Of a stretch of DNA of 40,424 bases, positions 17,089-25,689 are shown piece after piece. The number at the start of each line of letters is the position of its first letter. The first letter of the stretch is position 1. The stretch comes from Bacteroidota bacterium (GTDB lineage: Bacteria > Bacteroidota > Ignavibacteria > Kryptoniales > JAKASW01). The translations under genes were made by a program, and so were the position numbers. The DNA is taken from positions 1 to 40,424 of the forward strand of contig JAMCXB010000019.1 in the NCBI GenBank assembly GCA_023480735.1, written 5' to 3'. A model generated the notes under the pieces. The model was not told the origin of the DNA. It saw only the letters and a program-made list of their open reading frames with translations, and did not search any database.

Positions 17089-18474
17089 ATGACATACAGC
17101 ACCATGGCCACATTGGACAGAAGTAAACCCCCGAAACCCGGGGTATCCAGCAAAGTGATGTTCCCTAAATATTTCGAGGGGAAGTGTGATAATGGTTTTA
17201 AATACTTCGTCGTGGAAAATCACACTCTTCCAATCGTGACGATAGGATTTGTTGCGAAAAGTGGAGCTTTGTTTGACGGAGACCTTCCCGGGCTAGGTAG
17301 CGTCACGAGTGAGCTGCTGACAAAAGGCACAAGGAAGCGGACGGCTACGCAGATTGCCGAAGAGATTGATTTTGTCGGAGGGTCACTCTCCAGCAATGTC
17401 TCCTGGGACTCTAGCCAGGCATTTGTCTCTGTTTTGAAGCATCATCTTGCGACTGGATTCGGAATATTGCAGGACGTCGTTTTGAATCCTGTCTTTCCGG
17501 AGGATGAGATCAATCGTGTGAAAGCGCAGCGCCTCGCATCAATTCAGCAGTTGAAAGCGGATCCGGGTTATCTGGCTGACGTACGATTTCTGTCTTCTGT
17601 ATTCGGAGATCATCCGTACGGGCAGCCGTCAAGCGGCACTGAAAAGTCTGTCGGGAAAATGACGAGAAGAGATTTTGTGAATTTCCATAAGACTCACTAT
17701 ACCCCCGATAATTCATTCCTCGTATTCGCGGGAGACGTAAATCCTCAAGAAGCCGAGAAATATGTCTCGAAGCGATTCGCAAAGTGGAGAGGGAAGAAGA
17801 GAGCGTCGAAGACTCTCCGCGCAGCTTCTGAAAAGGATAAAGGCACAGTTTGCGTCATTGACAAGCCGGGGGCCGTCCAGTCGGCATTGAGGGTAGGCCA
17901 CATCGGAATAGCTAGAAACAGCCGGGATTTTCTAAAAGTGTTTGTGATGAATACTCTGCTCGGCGGTTATTTCAGCTCGAGGATAAATATGAATCTGCGC
18001 GAGGTGCACGGTTACACTTACGGAGGGAAGACATCCTTCGACGCCCGGCTCCTGCCGGGAGTCTTCGAAGTATCCGCCGATGTCAGAAACGAAGTCACCA
18101 GTCAGACTGTGGACGAAATACTCATCGAGTTGAATAAAATCAGAGACACGTTGCCGTCTAAGGATGAGATGACCATGGTAAAGAATTATCTTGCCGGGCT
18201 TTTCCCTATTCAGCTCGAGACCCCTCAACAGGTTGCCGGGAGAGTGATCGTCATTGAGTTGTATAATCTTCCCAGGAATTATTACAGGAATTACCGCGAC
18301 AACATATTGAAAGTGACGGCTATGGATATCCAGGCAGTAGCGAAGAAATATGTTCGTCCGGATAGACTGTCAATCGTGCTCAGCGGGAGCTCACGGGAGA
18401 TAGCGGGCAAGCTGAAAAAGTTCGGCGAGGTTGCGGTATTCGATGCCGAAGGAAACAAAATCAGTGAATCATAA
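17089..18474 (+). CDS. M16 family protein, non-catalytic R/Y-type subunit
   Basis: An M16B homologue without the zinc site. Where the paralogues have GFAHLFEH it has GLGSVTSELL, so metal binding is lost. It retains the fold blocks (FVAKSGALFD, GSLSSNVSWDSSQAFVSVL, HYTPDNSFLVFAGDV). In the second half it has LLGGYFSSRINMNLREVHGY followed by TYG, the conserved Arg/Tyr segment that in heterodimeric bacterial M16B proteases sits on the partner of the HxxEH subunit. I infer that it pairs with one or both upstream subunits. No signal peptide is apparent. ATG 17089 has no good Shine-Dalgarno site; ATG 17104 is possible. The MoxR gene begins 15 bases after its stop. Confidence 0.88.
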   Translation: MTYSTMATLDRSKPPKPGVSSKVMFPKYFEGKCDNGFKYFVVENHTLPIVTIGFVAKSGALFDGDLPGLGSVTSELLTKGTRKRTATQIAEEIDFVGGSLSSNVSWDSSQAFVSVLKHHLATGFGILQDVVLNPVFPEDEINRVKAQRLASIQQLKADPGYLADVRFLSSVFGDHPYGQPSSGTEKSVGKMTRRDFVNFHKTHYTPDNSFLVFAGDVNPQEAEKYVSKRFAKWRGKKRASKTLRAASEKDKGTVCVIDKPGAVQSALRVGHIGIARNSRDFLKVFVMNTLLGGYFSSRINMNLREVHGYTYGGKTSFDARLLPGVFEVSADVRNEVTSQTVDEILIELNKIRDTLPSKDEMTMVKNYLAGLFPIQLETPQQVAGRVIVIELYNLPRNYYRNYRDNILKVTAMDIQAVAKKYVRPDRLSIVLSGSSREIAGKLKKFGEVAVFDAEGNKISES

Positions 18475-18489
18475 TGCGAGGGTTTTGAA

Positions 18490-19521
18490 TTGAGTCAGAC
18501 TACCGTTAGAGAGAAATCCGGAGGACACTTGAAGAGCTCGGAGAAGCCTTCTGATGTGGATGGAATGGCGCGTCTCAGCAAAAACTACAAGGAGCTGCGC
18601 GACGAAGTCGCGAAGGTAATCGTCGGGCAAGAGGAGATAGTGAAGCAAATTTTCGTGACCGTATTGTCCAGGGGACATTGCCTGCTTATCGGGGTCCCGG
18701 GTCTGGCAAAGACGCTTCTGGTAAGGACTCTCGCGGACGCACTGAATCTGAAATTCAGCCGCATCCAGTTTACACCGGATCTGATGCCAAGCGATATCAC
18801 GGGCACAGAGATAATAGAAGAGAACGTCACGACGGGTGAAAGGTCCTTCCGGTTCGTCAAAGGTCCCATCTTTGGCAACATTATTCTTGCCGATGAAATC
18901 AACCGTACTCCCCCCAAAACCCAGAGCGCGCTGCTGGAAGCTATGCAGGAATACAGGGTGACGGCTGCGGGTCAGACGTTTCAGCTCGAAGAACCATTCT
19001 TCGTTCTGGCGACTCAAAACCCTATCGAGCAGGAAGGGACCTATCCTCTTCCCGAGGCGCAGCTCGACAGGTTCATGTACAACCTGTGGCTCGACTATCC
19101 GTCCTTTGACGAGGAAGTGAAAATCGTTCAGTCGACCACGGGGGATTATACGCCTTTGGTGAATAAGGTAGTTGACGGCGCCGACATCGTCTATTTTCAG
19201 GAGCTTATCAGGCGGGTCCCTGTCTCGGACTCGGTCGTGAAATACGCCGTCGAGCTCGCTAACAAGACGCGTCCGCAGAACCCGAGCGCGCCCGATTTTG
19301 TGAAGCAATTTGTCAACTACGGCGCCGGCCCGCGTGCATCACAGTATCTCATCCTTGCCGCTAAGGCAAATGCGGCACTGGACAATAGGCTGAGTCCCGA
19401 CATCAACGACGTAAAGAGCACGGCACTTCCTGTTTTGCGACACAGAATCATCACCAATTTCAACGCTGAAGCGGAGAACACGACTACACCAGAGATTGTA
19501 AGCCGCCTTCTTGAGAAGTGA
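18490..19521 (+). CDS. MoxR-family AAA ATPase
   Basis: A chaperone-like AAA+ ATPase of the MoxR branch, which usually acts with a von Willebrand factor A (VWA) protein. It has Walker A GVPGLAKT (68-75), Walker B ILADEINR (132-139) followed by TPPKTQSALLEAMQEY. LATQNPIEQEGTYPLPEAQL is the sensor-1 and pore signature of MoxR. The lid domain is at about 250-340. The start is TTG 18490 with GAGGG six bases upstream; an ATG at 18565 would remove 25 residues that are poorly conserved. Its TGA overlaps the GTG of the subtilase gene. A VWA gene lies one gene further on, but no DUF58 gene, the usual third member, is next to it. Confidence 0.93.
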   Translation: MSQTTVREKSGGHLKSSEKPSDVDGMARLSKNYKELRDEVAKVIVGQEEIVKQIFVTVLSRGHCLLIGVPGLAKTLLVRTLADALNLKFSRIQFTPDLMPSDITGTEIIEENVTTGERSFRFVKGPIFGNIILADEINRTPPKTQSALLEAMQEYRVTAAGQTFQLEEPFFVLATQNPIEQEGTYPLPEAQLDRFMYNLWLDYPSFDEEVKIVQSTTGDYTPLVNKVVDGADIVYFQELIRRVPVSDSVVKYAVELANKTRPQNPSAPDFVKQFVNYGAGPRASQYLILAAKANAALDNRLSPDINDVKSTALPVLRHRIITNFNAEAENTTTPEIVSRLLEK

Positions 19522-21617
19522 AAATTACACTCGCATTTCTTCTTACCATGTTTGCCCTGACGGAATCATCCTTCTGCGGGGAAAAATACTGGGTTTTCTT
19601 TAGAGACAAGCCAAACGCAGATGCTTTTAAACGCTTCGGGCAGGGTGAGAGAGCGGAGGAGTGCCTGCTTAAGAGCGATATCCTCACTCGGCGAGCGATA
19701 GAACGGAGACTGAAGGTGCTCCCTCCTTCGAAAGTAGTGTCTGAGTCTGATTTCCCAGTTTACGCACCGTACGTCGACAGCCTTAGGTCGGCTGGTCTCC
19801 AGGTAGTGGGAGCTAGCCGCTGGTTGAATGCTGCGGTAGTCGCCGCCGATTCGTCCGTGGTGGCGAGGGCGGAGAAATTCCCGTTCGTCGTGGCGATTAA
19901 GAAAGTGATGTCCTTCAGTGTGGAGATGTTTCCACACATGCCTTGGCGAGATTCCTTTGGCCGTCTCATGTCCGTTTCGTCATCACCGCCGCCGGCGGAC
20001 TCTGGATTTTACGGCCCTTCTTATGCTCAGCTGGCGTTGAGCGGGATTCCGCGTGTCCAGGCTCTAGGCATCGATGGGAAAGGCGTCCTCATAGGAATGC
20101 TAGACACAGGTTTTCGATACGAGGCGCACGAAGCGCTGCAGAATGTGAAGATTGTGGGAGAGCACGACTTCATCCAGAATGATTCTATAACCGCAAATCA
20201 ACCCGGGGATGCTCCGGTTCAGGATAATCATGGTACATCTACTCTTTCCGTGTTGGGCGGATATTCACCCGGCAATTTGATAGGAGTCGCCTACGGATCG
20301 GATTTCATGCTCGCGAAGACCGAGTACGTCCCCGTTACCGATTACAAGTGGGAGGAAGACAACTGGGTAGAAGGGCTGGAATGGATGGAGGCACGCGGGG
20401 TAGATGTAGTCTCTTCTTCAGTGGCCTACGACATCTTCGTGGATTCCTCCGGCGCGGTCGATTCAGCACAATCTTATTTCTGGTCGCGCGGTGACTTCAA
20501 CGGGAAGACGGCAATCTCCAGCATCGCCGCGTCAAGAGCCGCGCAGCTCGGAGTCATCGTCGTTCAGGCGATGGGCAACGAAGGCAACGGCAACGGACTC
20601 GTGGGAACTATGGATGTTCCTGCTGACGCAGACAGTATTATTTCAGTAGGAGCAGTCGATGTGAATGGCAATCTTGCCGGGTTCAGTTCTACCGGTCCGA
20701 CAAACGACGGCAGGATCAAGCCGGACCTTGTAGCCGACGGTACGAACGATTACGTGGCAGTGGTCCCGGGGCCGGATACTTATGCTTATGAAAGCGGCAC
20801 TTCGTTCGCCACCCCCATCACCGCAGGAATCGCAGCGTTGATTCTGTCCGTTCGTCCGGACTACACTCCTATGGAGGTGATAGATCTTTTGAAACGCACG
20901 GCTGTCCAAAACCCAATTGCCACAAGCGATTCGATGATGACCGCCTATCCGAATAACTTTTACGGATGGGGAATCGTGAATGCATGGAACGCGATAAAGA
21001 GCATCGGCTTCGTCGGATCAAACAGTTTCTCTTTCTGGCAGAAGGGGAAACTAATTTACATTGCGGCCAGGGCATACAGCACCTCAGGCGTGGATATCGG
21101 ACTCAGTAAGGCATACTATTCTACCGACAACGTGCATTACTATTCCACGCCCGTATTCCAGACGGATACGCTTTCACAAATAGCGTTTTCGGTAGCACCT
21201 CCGACCTCGGTAGCCGGTCATGTCTATTTCTATTTCGACATCGTCGATTCGAGCGGAAAGAGTCTTGACGTTCCTTATGACGGCTCACAAGCTCCCTTCG
21301 ATCTTGCCGGATGGATGGTGACGCCGCAGTCGATTACCGGGAATTTTCTCCTGCTGGATAGTTATCCGAATCCATTCAGCAAGGAGACACATATCAGTCT
21401 CATGCTGAAGAATGAGGCAAATGTGAGAATAGATGTCTTCGATGTCCTGGGCAGGAAGGTCAAGGCGATTTTCGATGGGAGGCTTGCTTCGGGATATCAG
21501 GCGTTTGTGTGGGACGGCTCGACTGAACACCAGCGAATGGCCGGCAGCGGCGTATACTTCATCAAAGTTGACGTCGATGGGTCGGTGAAAACCCTGAAGG
21601 TGCTTTACCTTAAATGA
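19518..21617 (+). CDS. Secreted subtilisin-like serine peptidase with T9SS sorting domain
   Basis: An S8 family protease with an N-terminal signal peptide (MKITLAFLLTMFALTESSF), an inhibitor-like propeptide (YWVFFRDKPNADAFKRF onward) and a complete catalytic set: Asp196 in GMLDTGF, His238 in DNHGTSTLSVLGG, Asn354 in QAMGNEGNG for the oxyanion hole and Ser429 in SGTSFATPITAGIAALIL. After a beta-rich linker, the last 85 or so residues (from about 613, SYPNPFSKETHISLML, then VFDVLGRKV and GVYFIKV) form a type A C-terminal sorting domain. It should therefore leave the cell through the type IX secretion system. GTG start 19518 overlaps the moxR stop, and its own stop overlaps the VWA gene start, so all three are coupled. 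Confidence 0.93.
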   Translation: MKITLAFLLTMFALTESSFCGEKYWVFFRDKPNADAFKRFGQGERAEECLLKSDILTRRAIERRLKVLPPSKVVSESDFPVYAPYVDSLRSAGLQVVGASRWLNAAVVAADSSVVARAEKFPFVVAIKKVMSFSVEMFPHMPWRDSFGRLMSVSSSPPPADSGFYGPSYAQLALSGIPRVQALGIDGKGVLIGMLDTGFRYEAHEALQNVKIVGEHDFIQNDSITANQPGDAPVQDNHGTSTLSVLGGYSPGNLIGVAYGSDFMLAKTEYVPVTDYKWEEDNWVEGLEWMEARGVDVVSSSVAYDIFVDSSGAVDSAQSYFWSRGDFNGKTAISSIAASRAAQLGVIVVQAMGNEGNGNGLVGTMDVPADADSIISVGAVDVNGNLAGFSSTGPTNDGRIKPDLVADGTNDYVAVVPGPDTYAYESGTSFATPITAGIAALILSVRPDYTPMEVIDLLKRTAVQNPIATSDSMMTAYPNNFYGWGIVNAWNAIKSIGFVGSNSFSFWQKGKLIYIAARAYSTSGVDIGLSKAYYSTDNVHYYSTPVFQTDTLSQIAFSVAPPTSVAGHVYFYFDIVDSSGKSLDVPYDGSQAPFDLAGWMVTPQSITGNFLLLDSYPNPFSKETHISLMLKNEANVRIDVFDVLGRKVKAIFDGRLASGYQAFVWDGSTEHQRMAGSGVYFIKVDVDGSVKTLKVLYLK

Positions 21618-23770
21618 ATTTCCGAATCTATTTCGATATTCCAATATATGTAATCTTATTGCTCGCCATTGCATCAGCGGGCCTCGCCTACCTGATGTAC
21701 AGGAAGATCGAGGGGATATCGAGGCCGCGACAGGTTTTCCTTGCCGTGCTTCGTGCACTTTCTTTTTTTCTCCTGCTTCTATCCGTGACAAACCTCGTCA
21801 CAGACTTCGTCCGGTTTCGGGAAGAGAAACACAGTGTCATTTTGCTGGTCGATGATTCAAAGAGCATGTCCCTGTCAGACGGCGGGACGCCCCGGCCCCG
21901 GGTGGTAAACAATATTCTTGAAAGTCCCCTGTTTGGGAAGTTGTCCTCGGACTTCAAAGTGACTCCTGTGGCGTTTGGCAGCAGTGTGTTGAAGATCTCG
22001 AGCCTGGATTCGCTGAAGTTTAATCAGCCTTCGACGAATATCGAATCGGCATTGATTGATGCATCGAATCTGGGGAGTGACGGGGATGCCGCATTTGCAG
22101 TTCTTCTGTCAGACGGTAATTACAATACCGGAGGCGATCCGCTCGATGTGGCAAGGGGGCTTGCTTTCCCGGTCTTTACTATCGGTATCGGCGACTCAAC
22201 GCGTCCGAGCGATGTAATCGTCAGGCAGGTCATAGCGGCACCATCTATCTACGCCGGGAAGAAAAGCGTAGTCAGGGCAATTGTGAGATCCACCGGGTTC
22301 GGCGGGAAGAGCGTAACCGCTTACCTGATGGAAGACGGGAAGGAAATCGATTCGAAAGAAATGACATTACCAAATGAGGGAGATGTCGAGGCATCTTTCA
22401 ATTATACTCCAGCCACCGTCGGTACCCATGTTCTCACGGTGTATGTCCCGCCGCAGATGGGGGAGTTCAACAGGAAAAACAATTCTTCTTCCGTAACCGC
22501 GGACGTTTTGAAGGGCAAATATTCCATTCTTCTGGTTGCGGGCGAGCCGTCGTCGGATGTTGCCTTCTTAAGAAGGAGTGCCGAGACGAGCGGAGACTTT
22601 GATTTGAATGTCCTGATTCAAAGAGACGGAGATAAATTCTATACTCACAATCCACCGGATCAGACGGACGTTAATCGCATACTTTCTCAGAAGTACGATG
22701 CGGTTGTGTTGTATGACTTTCCCAACTCCCAGTCTCGGACGACGCTTTCAGATATTTCTGCATTACTAAATTCAACCAGGGTTCCTTTTGCCTATTTTGC
22801 CGGAAAGGACTTTTCAGCCGAGCAGGTTGCAAAGCTGCCCAGATTGCCCTTTGTTCCAGGTGGAATTCAACCAGGCGAGTTTCAAATCGGCATATCTCCT
22901 CTCCCTTCCTCTTCCGTCGGTCTTCAATCGTTGCAGACACTGCTCAACGCGAACTTCAGTTTGTTTCCCCCGTTGTATTATCAACGGATCGGATGCAAGC
23001 CCGTCTTTGGAGCTGCTTCTCTGGCAGTTCCGGTTTTAAACGGTGTCCGTTTGGATTCTCCTGTCTTTCTGGTCGATCAGGTTACACGAAGTGCGGCATT
23101 TCTCGCGTACGGTATCTGGAGGCTGCAGTTGATGAGTTCACTTAGCGGTCTCTCCGGAGATTTTCTACAGAACTTCTTCACGACTCTGCTGAGGACCTTG
23201 ATCGGCTCGGGGAAGCAGAAACTGCTGACGGTACACACCGACAAAAGGGTATACGATCCGTCAGAGACTGTCAATTTCAATGCGCTGCTCGTAGATCAAA
23301 CCGGCTCACCCGTTGACGGCGCGACAGTCGACGTAAACATAAAGAGAGAGACAACCTCCCGGAGCGTTGCGGATATTCGTTTAGCGGGGGAAAGCAACGG
23401 GGCATACACCGGGAGTTTGGGCGGGCTGGGCGAGGGCAAATATACTTATGTAGCACAGGCAAGGTCTACTGCCAGTTTCTTCGGCGCAGACAGTGGGACG
23501 ATTGTTGTAGAACCGTTGAATACCGAGTTTGTTCAGACTGCTATGAACGTGCAGCTCCTGAGACAGCTTGCATCCGTGACTGGAGGGAAATTCCTGACGC
23601 CCCACGCGTTTATGACGGGAGGTCTGCAAATAAGTCCGGAGTGGAGAAAACCTGTCACTCTGACGGATACCAAGAGGTTCGAGTTGTTGTCCCTGCTTCC
23701 GATACTGGGCGTTGTCATTTTGCTCCTATCCATCGAGTGGATTATGCGAAAGATTTGGGGATTGCCGTAA
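21614..23770 (+). CDS. Large VWA-domain membrane protein, partner candidate of MoxR
   Basis: A 718-residue membrane protein. Two N-terminal helices (about 11-28 and 41-64) precede a VWA domain whose metal-ion site reads LLVDDSKSMSLSDGG, DxSxS at Asp80, Ser82 and Ser84, with LLSDGNYNTGG as a further site loop. Next is a beta-sandwich resembling CARDB-type domains (about 215-295), then a domain beginning KYSILLVAGEPSSDVAFLRR that resembles the glutamine-amidotransferase-like fold found in such proteins. A second beta-sandwich follows (about 540-640) and a C-terminal helix at about 690-710. Domain names after the VWA are inferred from pattern only. The bulk should face the periplasm. It starts at ATG 21614 by ATGA overlap with the subtilase. 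Confidence 0.85.
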   Translation: MNFRIYFDIPIYVILLLAIASAGLAYLMYRKIEGISRPRQVFLAVLRALSFFLLLLSVTNLVTDFVRFREEKHSVILLVDDSKSMSLSDGGTPRPRVVNNILESPLFGKLSSDFKVTPVAFGSSVLKISSLDSLKFNQPSTNIESALIDASNLGSDGDAAFAVLLSDGNYNTGGDPLDVARGLAFPVFTIGIGDSTRPSDVIVRQVIAAPSIYAGKKSVVRAIVRSTGFGGKSVTAYLMEDGKEIDSKEMTLPNEGDVEASFNYTPATVGTHVLTVYVPPQMGEFNRKNNSSSVTADVLKGKYSILLVAGEPSSDVAFLRRSAETSGDFDLNVLIQRDGDKFYTHNPPDQTDVNRILSQKYDAVVLYDFPNSQSRTTLSDISALLNSTRVPFAYFAGKDFSAEQVAKLPRLPFVPGGIQPGEFQIGISPLPSSSVGLQSLQTLLNANFSLFPPLYYQRIGCKPVFGAASLAVPVLNGVRLDSPVFLVDQVTRSAAFLAYGIWRLQLMSSLSGLSGDFLQNFFTTLLRTLIGSGKQKLLTVHTDKRVYDPSETVNFNALLVDQTGSPVDGATVDVNIKRETTSRSVADIRLAGESNGAYTGSLGGLGEGKYTYVAQARSTASFFGADSGTIVVEPLNTEFVQTAMNVQLLRQLASVTGGKFLTPHAFMTGGLQISPEWRKPVTLTDTKRFELLSLLPILGVVILLLSIEWIMRKIWGLP

Positions 23771-23790
23771 ACATTTCGGCGAAAAGTTCG

Positions 23791-23825
23791 CTTAACAGTT
23801 TCTTAACATTAACTTAATCTATAAG
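23791..23825 (+). promoter_or_regulatory. Pho box (three 11-base-spaced repeats) and -10 before pstC
   Basis: Three copies of a TTAA(C/T) half-site, TTAACA at 23792, TTAACA at 23803 and TTAATC at 23814, are spaced exactly 11 bases apart. In the form CTTAACAG, CTTAACAT, CTTAATCT with 3-base spacers they fit the PhoB-type direct-repeat pattern known from cyanobacteria and, with TTAACA, from Bacillus PhoP. TATAAG at 23820-23825 could be the -10. Position directly upstream of a phosphate transporter supports phosphate-starvation control. Confidence 0.8.
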
Positions 23826-23845
23826 TAAATGGTCCTGGGTACTTT

Positions 23846-24820
23846 GTGACAGTGGCCGTTGAAATAGATGACATAGTTATGCCTGAGCAGAGCAGGGATG
23901 TCGAACGAAAATCTTTTGTTCAAGCGGACAAAGTTTTCAAGGCTGTCATTGGCTTTTTTGCATTTCTGGTAATTGTCCTCCTGGTCTGGCTGGGGCTCCA
24001 GCTTTACTCTTCTTCCAAGCTTGCCTTCAGTTCGGTCGGCATTTGGAAATTCATAGAAGGTTCTACTTGGGACCCGGTTACCGGAGTCTTTGGGGCTCTG
24101 CCGTTCATTTACGGGACACTTCTGACCTCGTTTCTTTCGCTGTTGATCGCGACGCCTCTTGGCGTCGGGACTGCTGTATTCCTTGCGGAGCTTAGTCCGA
24201 AATGGCTCAGGCGTATGCTGCAACCTCTCGTCGAGCTTCTGGCAGGAATTCCGAGCGTGATTTACGGCCTGTGGGGGATTTTTGTGTTGTCTCCGTTGAT
24301 GGCGAACTCAGTCGAACCCTTCTTGATGGACCATTTCGGTTTTCTTCCGTTTTTCAAAGGATATCCTCTGGGGATCGGCTTTCTGACGGCAGCGATTATA
24401 CTCGCGATAATGATCGTGCCTTTCATAACGTCAGTCTCCACGGAAGTCCTTAGTACAGTACCCGTTCCGTTGAAAGAAGGAATGTATGCGCTTGGTGCGA
24501 CGAGGTGGGAAACAGTCAAAAAGATAGCACTTCCTTATGCAAAGAGCGGAATATTCGGCTCGATCGTCCTCGCCCTTGCCAGAGCGCTTGGTGAAACGAT
24601 GGCCGTAACGATGGTAATCGGAAATACGCCGCAAATCAGCAAGTCCCTGCTTGATCCGGGTTATACGATGTCGGCTGTAATAGCGAACGAGTTTACCGAA
24701 GCGGCAGACGCACATTATCTTTCGGCGCTTATAGCAATCGCATTCATCCTTTTGCTGGTAACACTGATTGTTAACGCAGTAGCAAGGTGGCTAATTTGGC
24801 GAACGACACGGGCGAATTGA
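23846..24820 (+). CDS. pstC: Phosphate ABC transporter permease PstC
   Basis: An inner-membrane permease of the high-affinity phosphate importer. Six transmembrane segments are visible, starting at about residue 35 (AVIGFFAFLVIVLLVWLGL). The conserved LLAGIPSVIYGLWGIFVL follows, and the EAA coupling loop EGMYALGATRWETVKKIALP binds PstB. ARALGETMAVTMVIGN is the PstC signature. The length of 324 is usual. The GTG at 23846 gives a short leader after the inferred -10 and lacks a clear ribosome site; the ATG at 23879 (MPEQS) is also possible. It overlaps pstA by 34 bases. No pstS lies next to it. Confidence 0.94.
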   Translation: MTVAVEIDDIVMPEQSRDVERKSFVQADKVFKAVIGFFAFLVIVLLVWLGLQLYSSSKLAFSSVGIWKFIEGSTWDPVTGVFGALPFIYGTLLTSFLSLLIATPLGVGTAVFLAELSPKWLRRMLQPLVELLAGIPSVIYGLWGIFVLSPLMANSVEPFLMDHFGFLPFFKGYPLGIGFLTAAIILAIMIVPFITSVSTEVLSTVPVPLKEGMYALGATRWETVKKIALPYAKSGIFGSIVLALARALGETMAVTMVIGNTPQISKSLLDPGYTMSAVIANEFTEAADAHYLSALIAIAFILLLVTLIVNAVARWLIWRTTRAN

Positions 24821-25689
24821 AGCGGACAATTTTAGACGGTCGTGGTTTCTCTTACTGGAGGCGCAAGACCTCGAATGTCTTTTTCAGCCTCCTCTTTTCA
24901 TCGAGCATTCTAATTGTCCTTCTTCCGCTTCTTTTGATCATAGGATACCTGTTCTACAAGGGTGCGGCCTCGGTAAATTTGGATTTCTTCCTTCATAGGC
25001 CGGCGCCTGTCGGCGAGCACGGCGGAGGGATGGGGAACGCCATTATTGGGTCCTTGTACGTAGTAGGGATAGCCTCGTTAATAGGAATCCCGGTAGGTCT
25101 CCTGGGTGGTATGTTTGTCGGAGAATTTCCGCACAGCAAATTCTCCACTGTCGTACGTTTCGTGGCCGACGTGCTAAATGGTACACCTTCAATAGTAATG
25201 GGCGTTTTTGCGTACACGGTCGTCGTTCTTCCCATGAAGAGCTTCTCGGCGCTCGCGGGCGGATTTGCTCTTGGAGTCATGATGATTCCTACCATTCTTC
25301 GGACTACCGATGAGATTCTTCAGACTGTGCCCACTTCGATCAGGGAAGCGTCGCTTGCTCTTGGCGTTCCTTACTGGAGGACCGTCCTGTCGGTCGTCCT
25401 CAGAAGCGCGAAGAGCGGTATCATAACAGGCATACTTCTCGCCGGCGCAAGGGTCTTAGGTGAAACGGCTCCTCTGTTGTTTACAAGCTTTAATAATGCC
25501 TTCTACAGTTACAGCGTAACCCAGCCGATTTCCACTTTGCCGGTGCAAATCTTCAACTACGCGATTTCGCCTTACCGCGATTGGCACAGACAGGCATGGG
25601 CAGGAGCTCTCGTCCTTGTGCTGGCAATCCTTGTTGTCAATCTCGCCGTGAGAACATTTTCAAGACAGAAATTCGAACAGACACTATGA
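24787..25689 (+). CDS. pstA: Phosphate ABC transporter permease PstA
   Basis: The second permease of the phosphate importer. It contains [21 protein letters not shown] in the first helix, [20 protein letters not shown], the EAA loop [20 protein letters not shown] and [15 protein letters not shown], all typical of PstA. The length of 300 is normal. It starts at a GTG inside pstC (34-base overlap) and its TGA overlaps the pstB ATG, so translation of pstCAB is linked. Confidence 0.94.
   Translation: MANLANDTGELKRTILDGRGFSYWRRKTSNVFFSLLFSSSILIVLLPLLLIIGYLFYKGAASVNLDFFLHRPAPVGEHGGGMGNAIIGSLYVVGIASLIGIPVGLLGGMFVGEFPHSKFSTVVRFVADVLNGTPSIVMGVFAYTVVVLPMKSFSALAGGFALGVMMIPTILRTTDEILQTVPTSIREASLALGVPYWRTVLSVVLRSAKSGIITGILLAGARVLGETAPLLFTSFNNAFYSYSVTQPISTLPVQIFNYAISPYRDWHRQAWAGALVLVLAILVVNLAVRTFSRQKFEQTL

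Noticed and set aside
18469-19308. Minus-strand frame of 279 codons opposite moxR
   Set aside because: MoxR motifs on the plus strand are complete; the antisense product has no recognisable domain.
25581-25685. N-terminal extension of PstB
   Set aside because: This part reads inside pstA in another frame; the ATG at 25686 overlaps the pstA stop and starts exactly where PstB relatives start.
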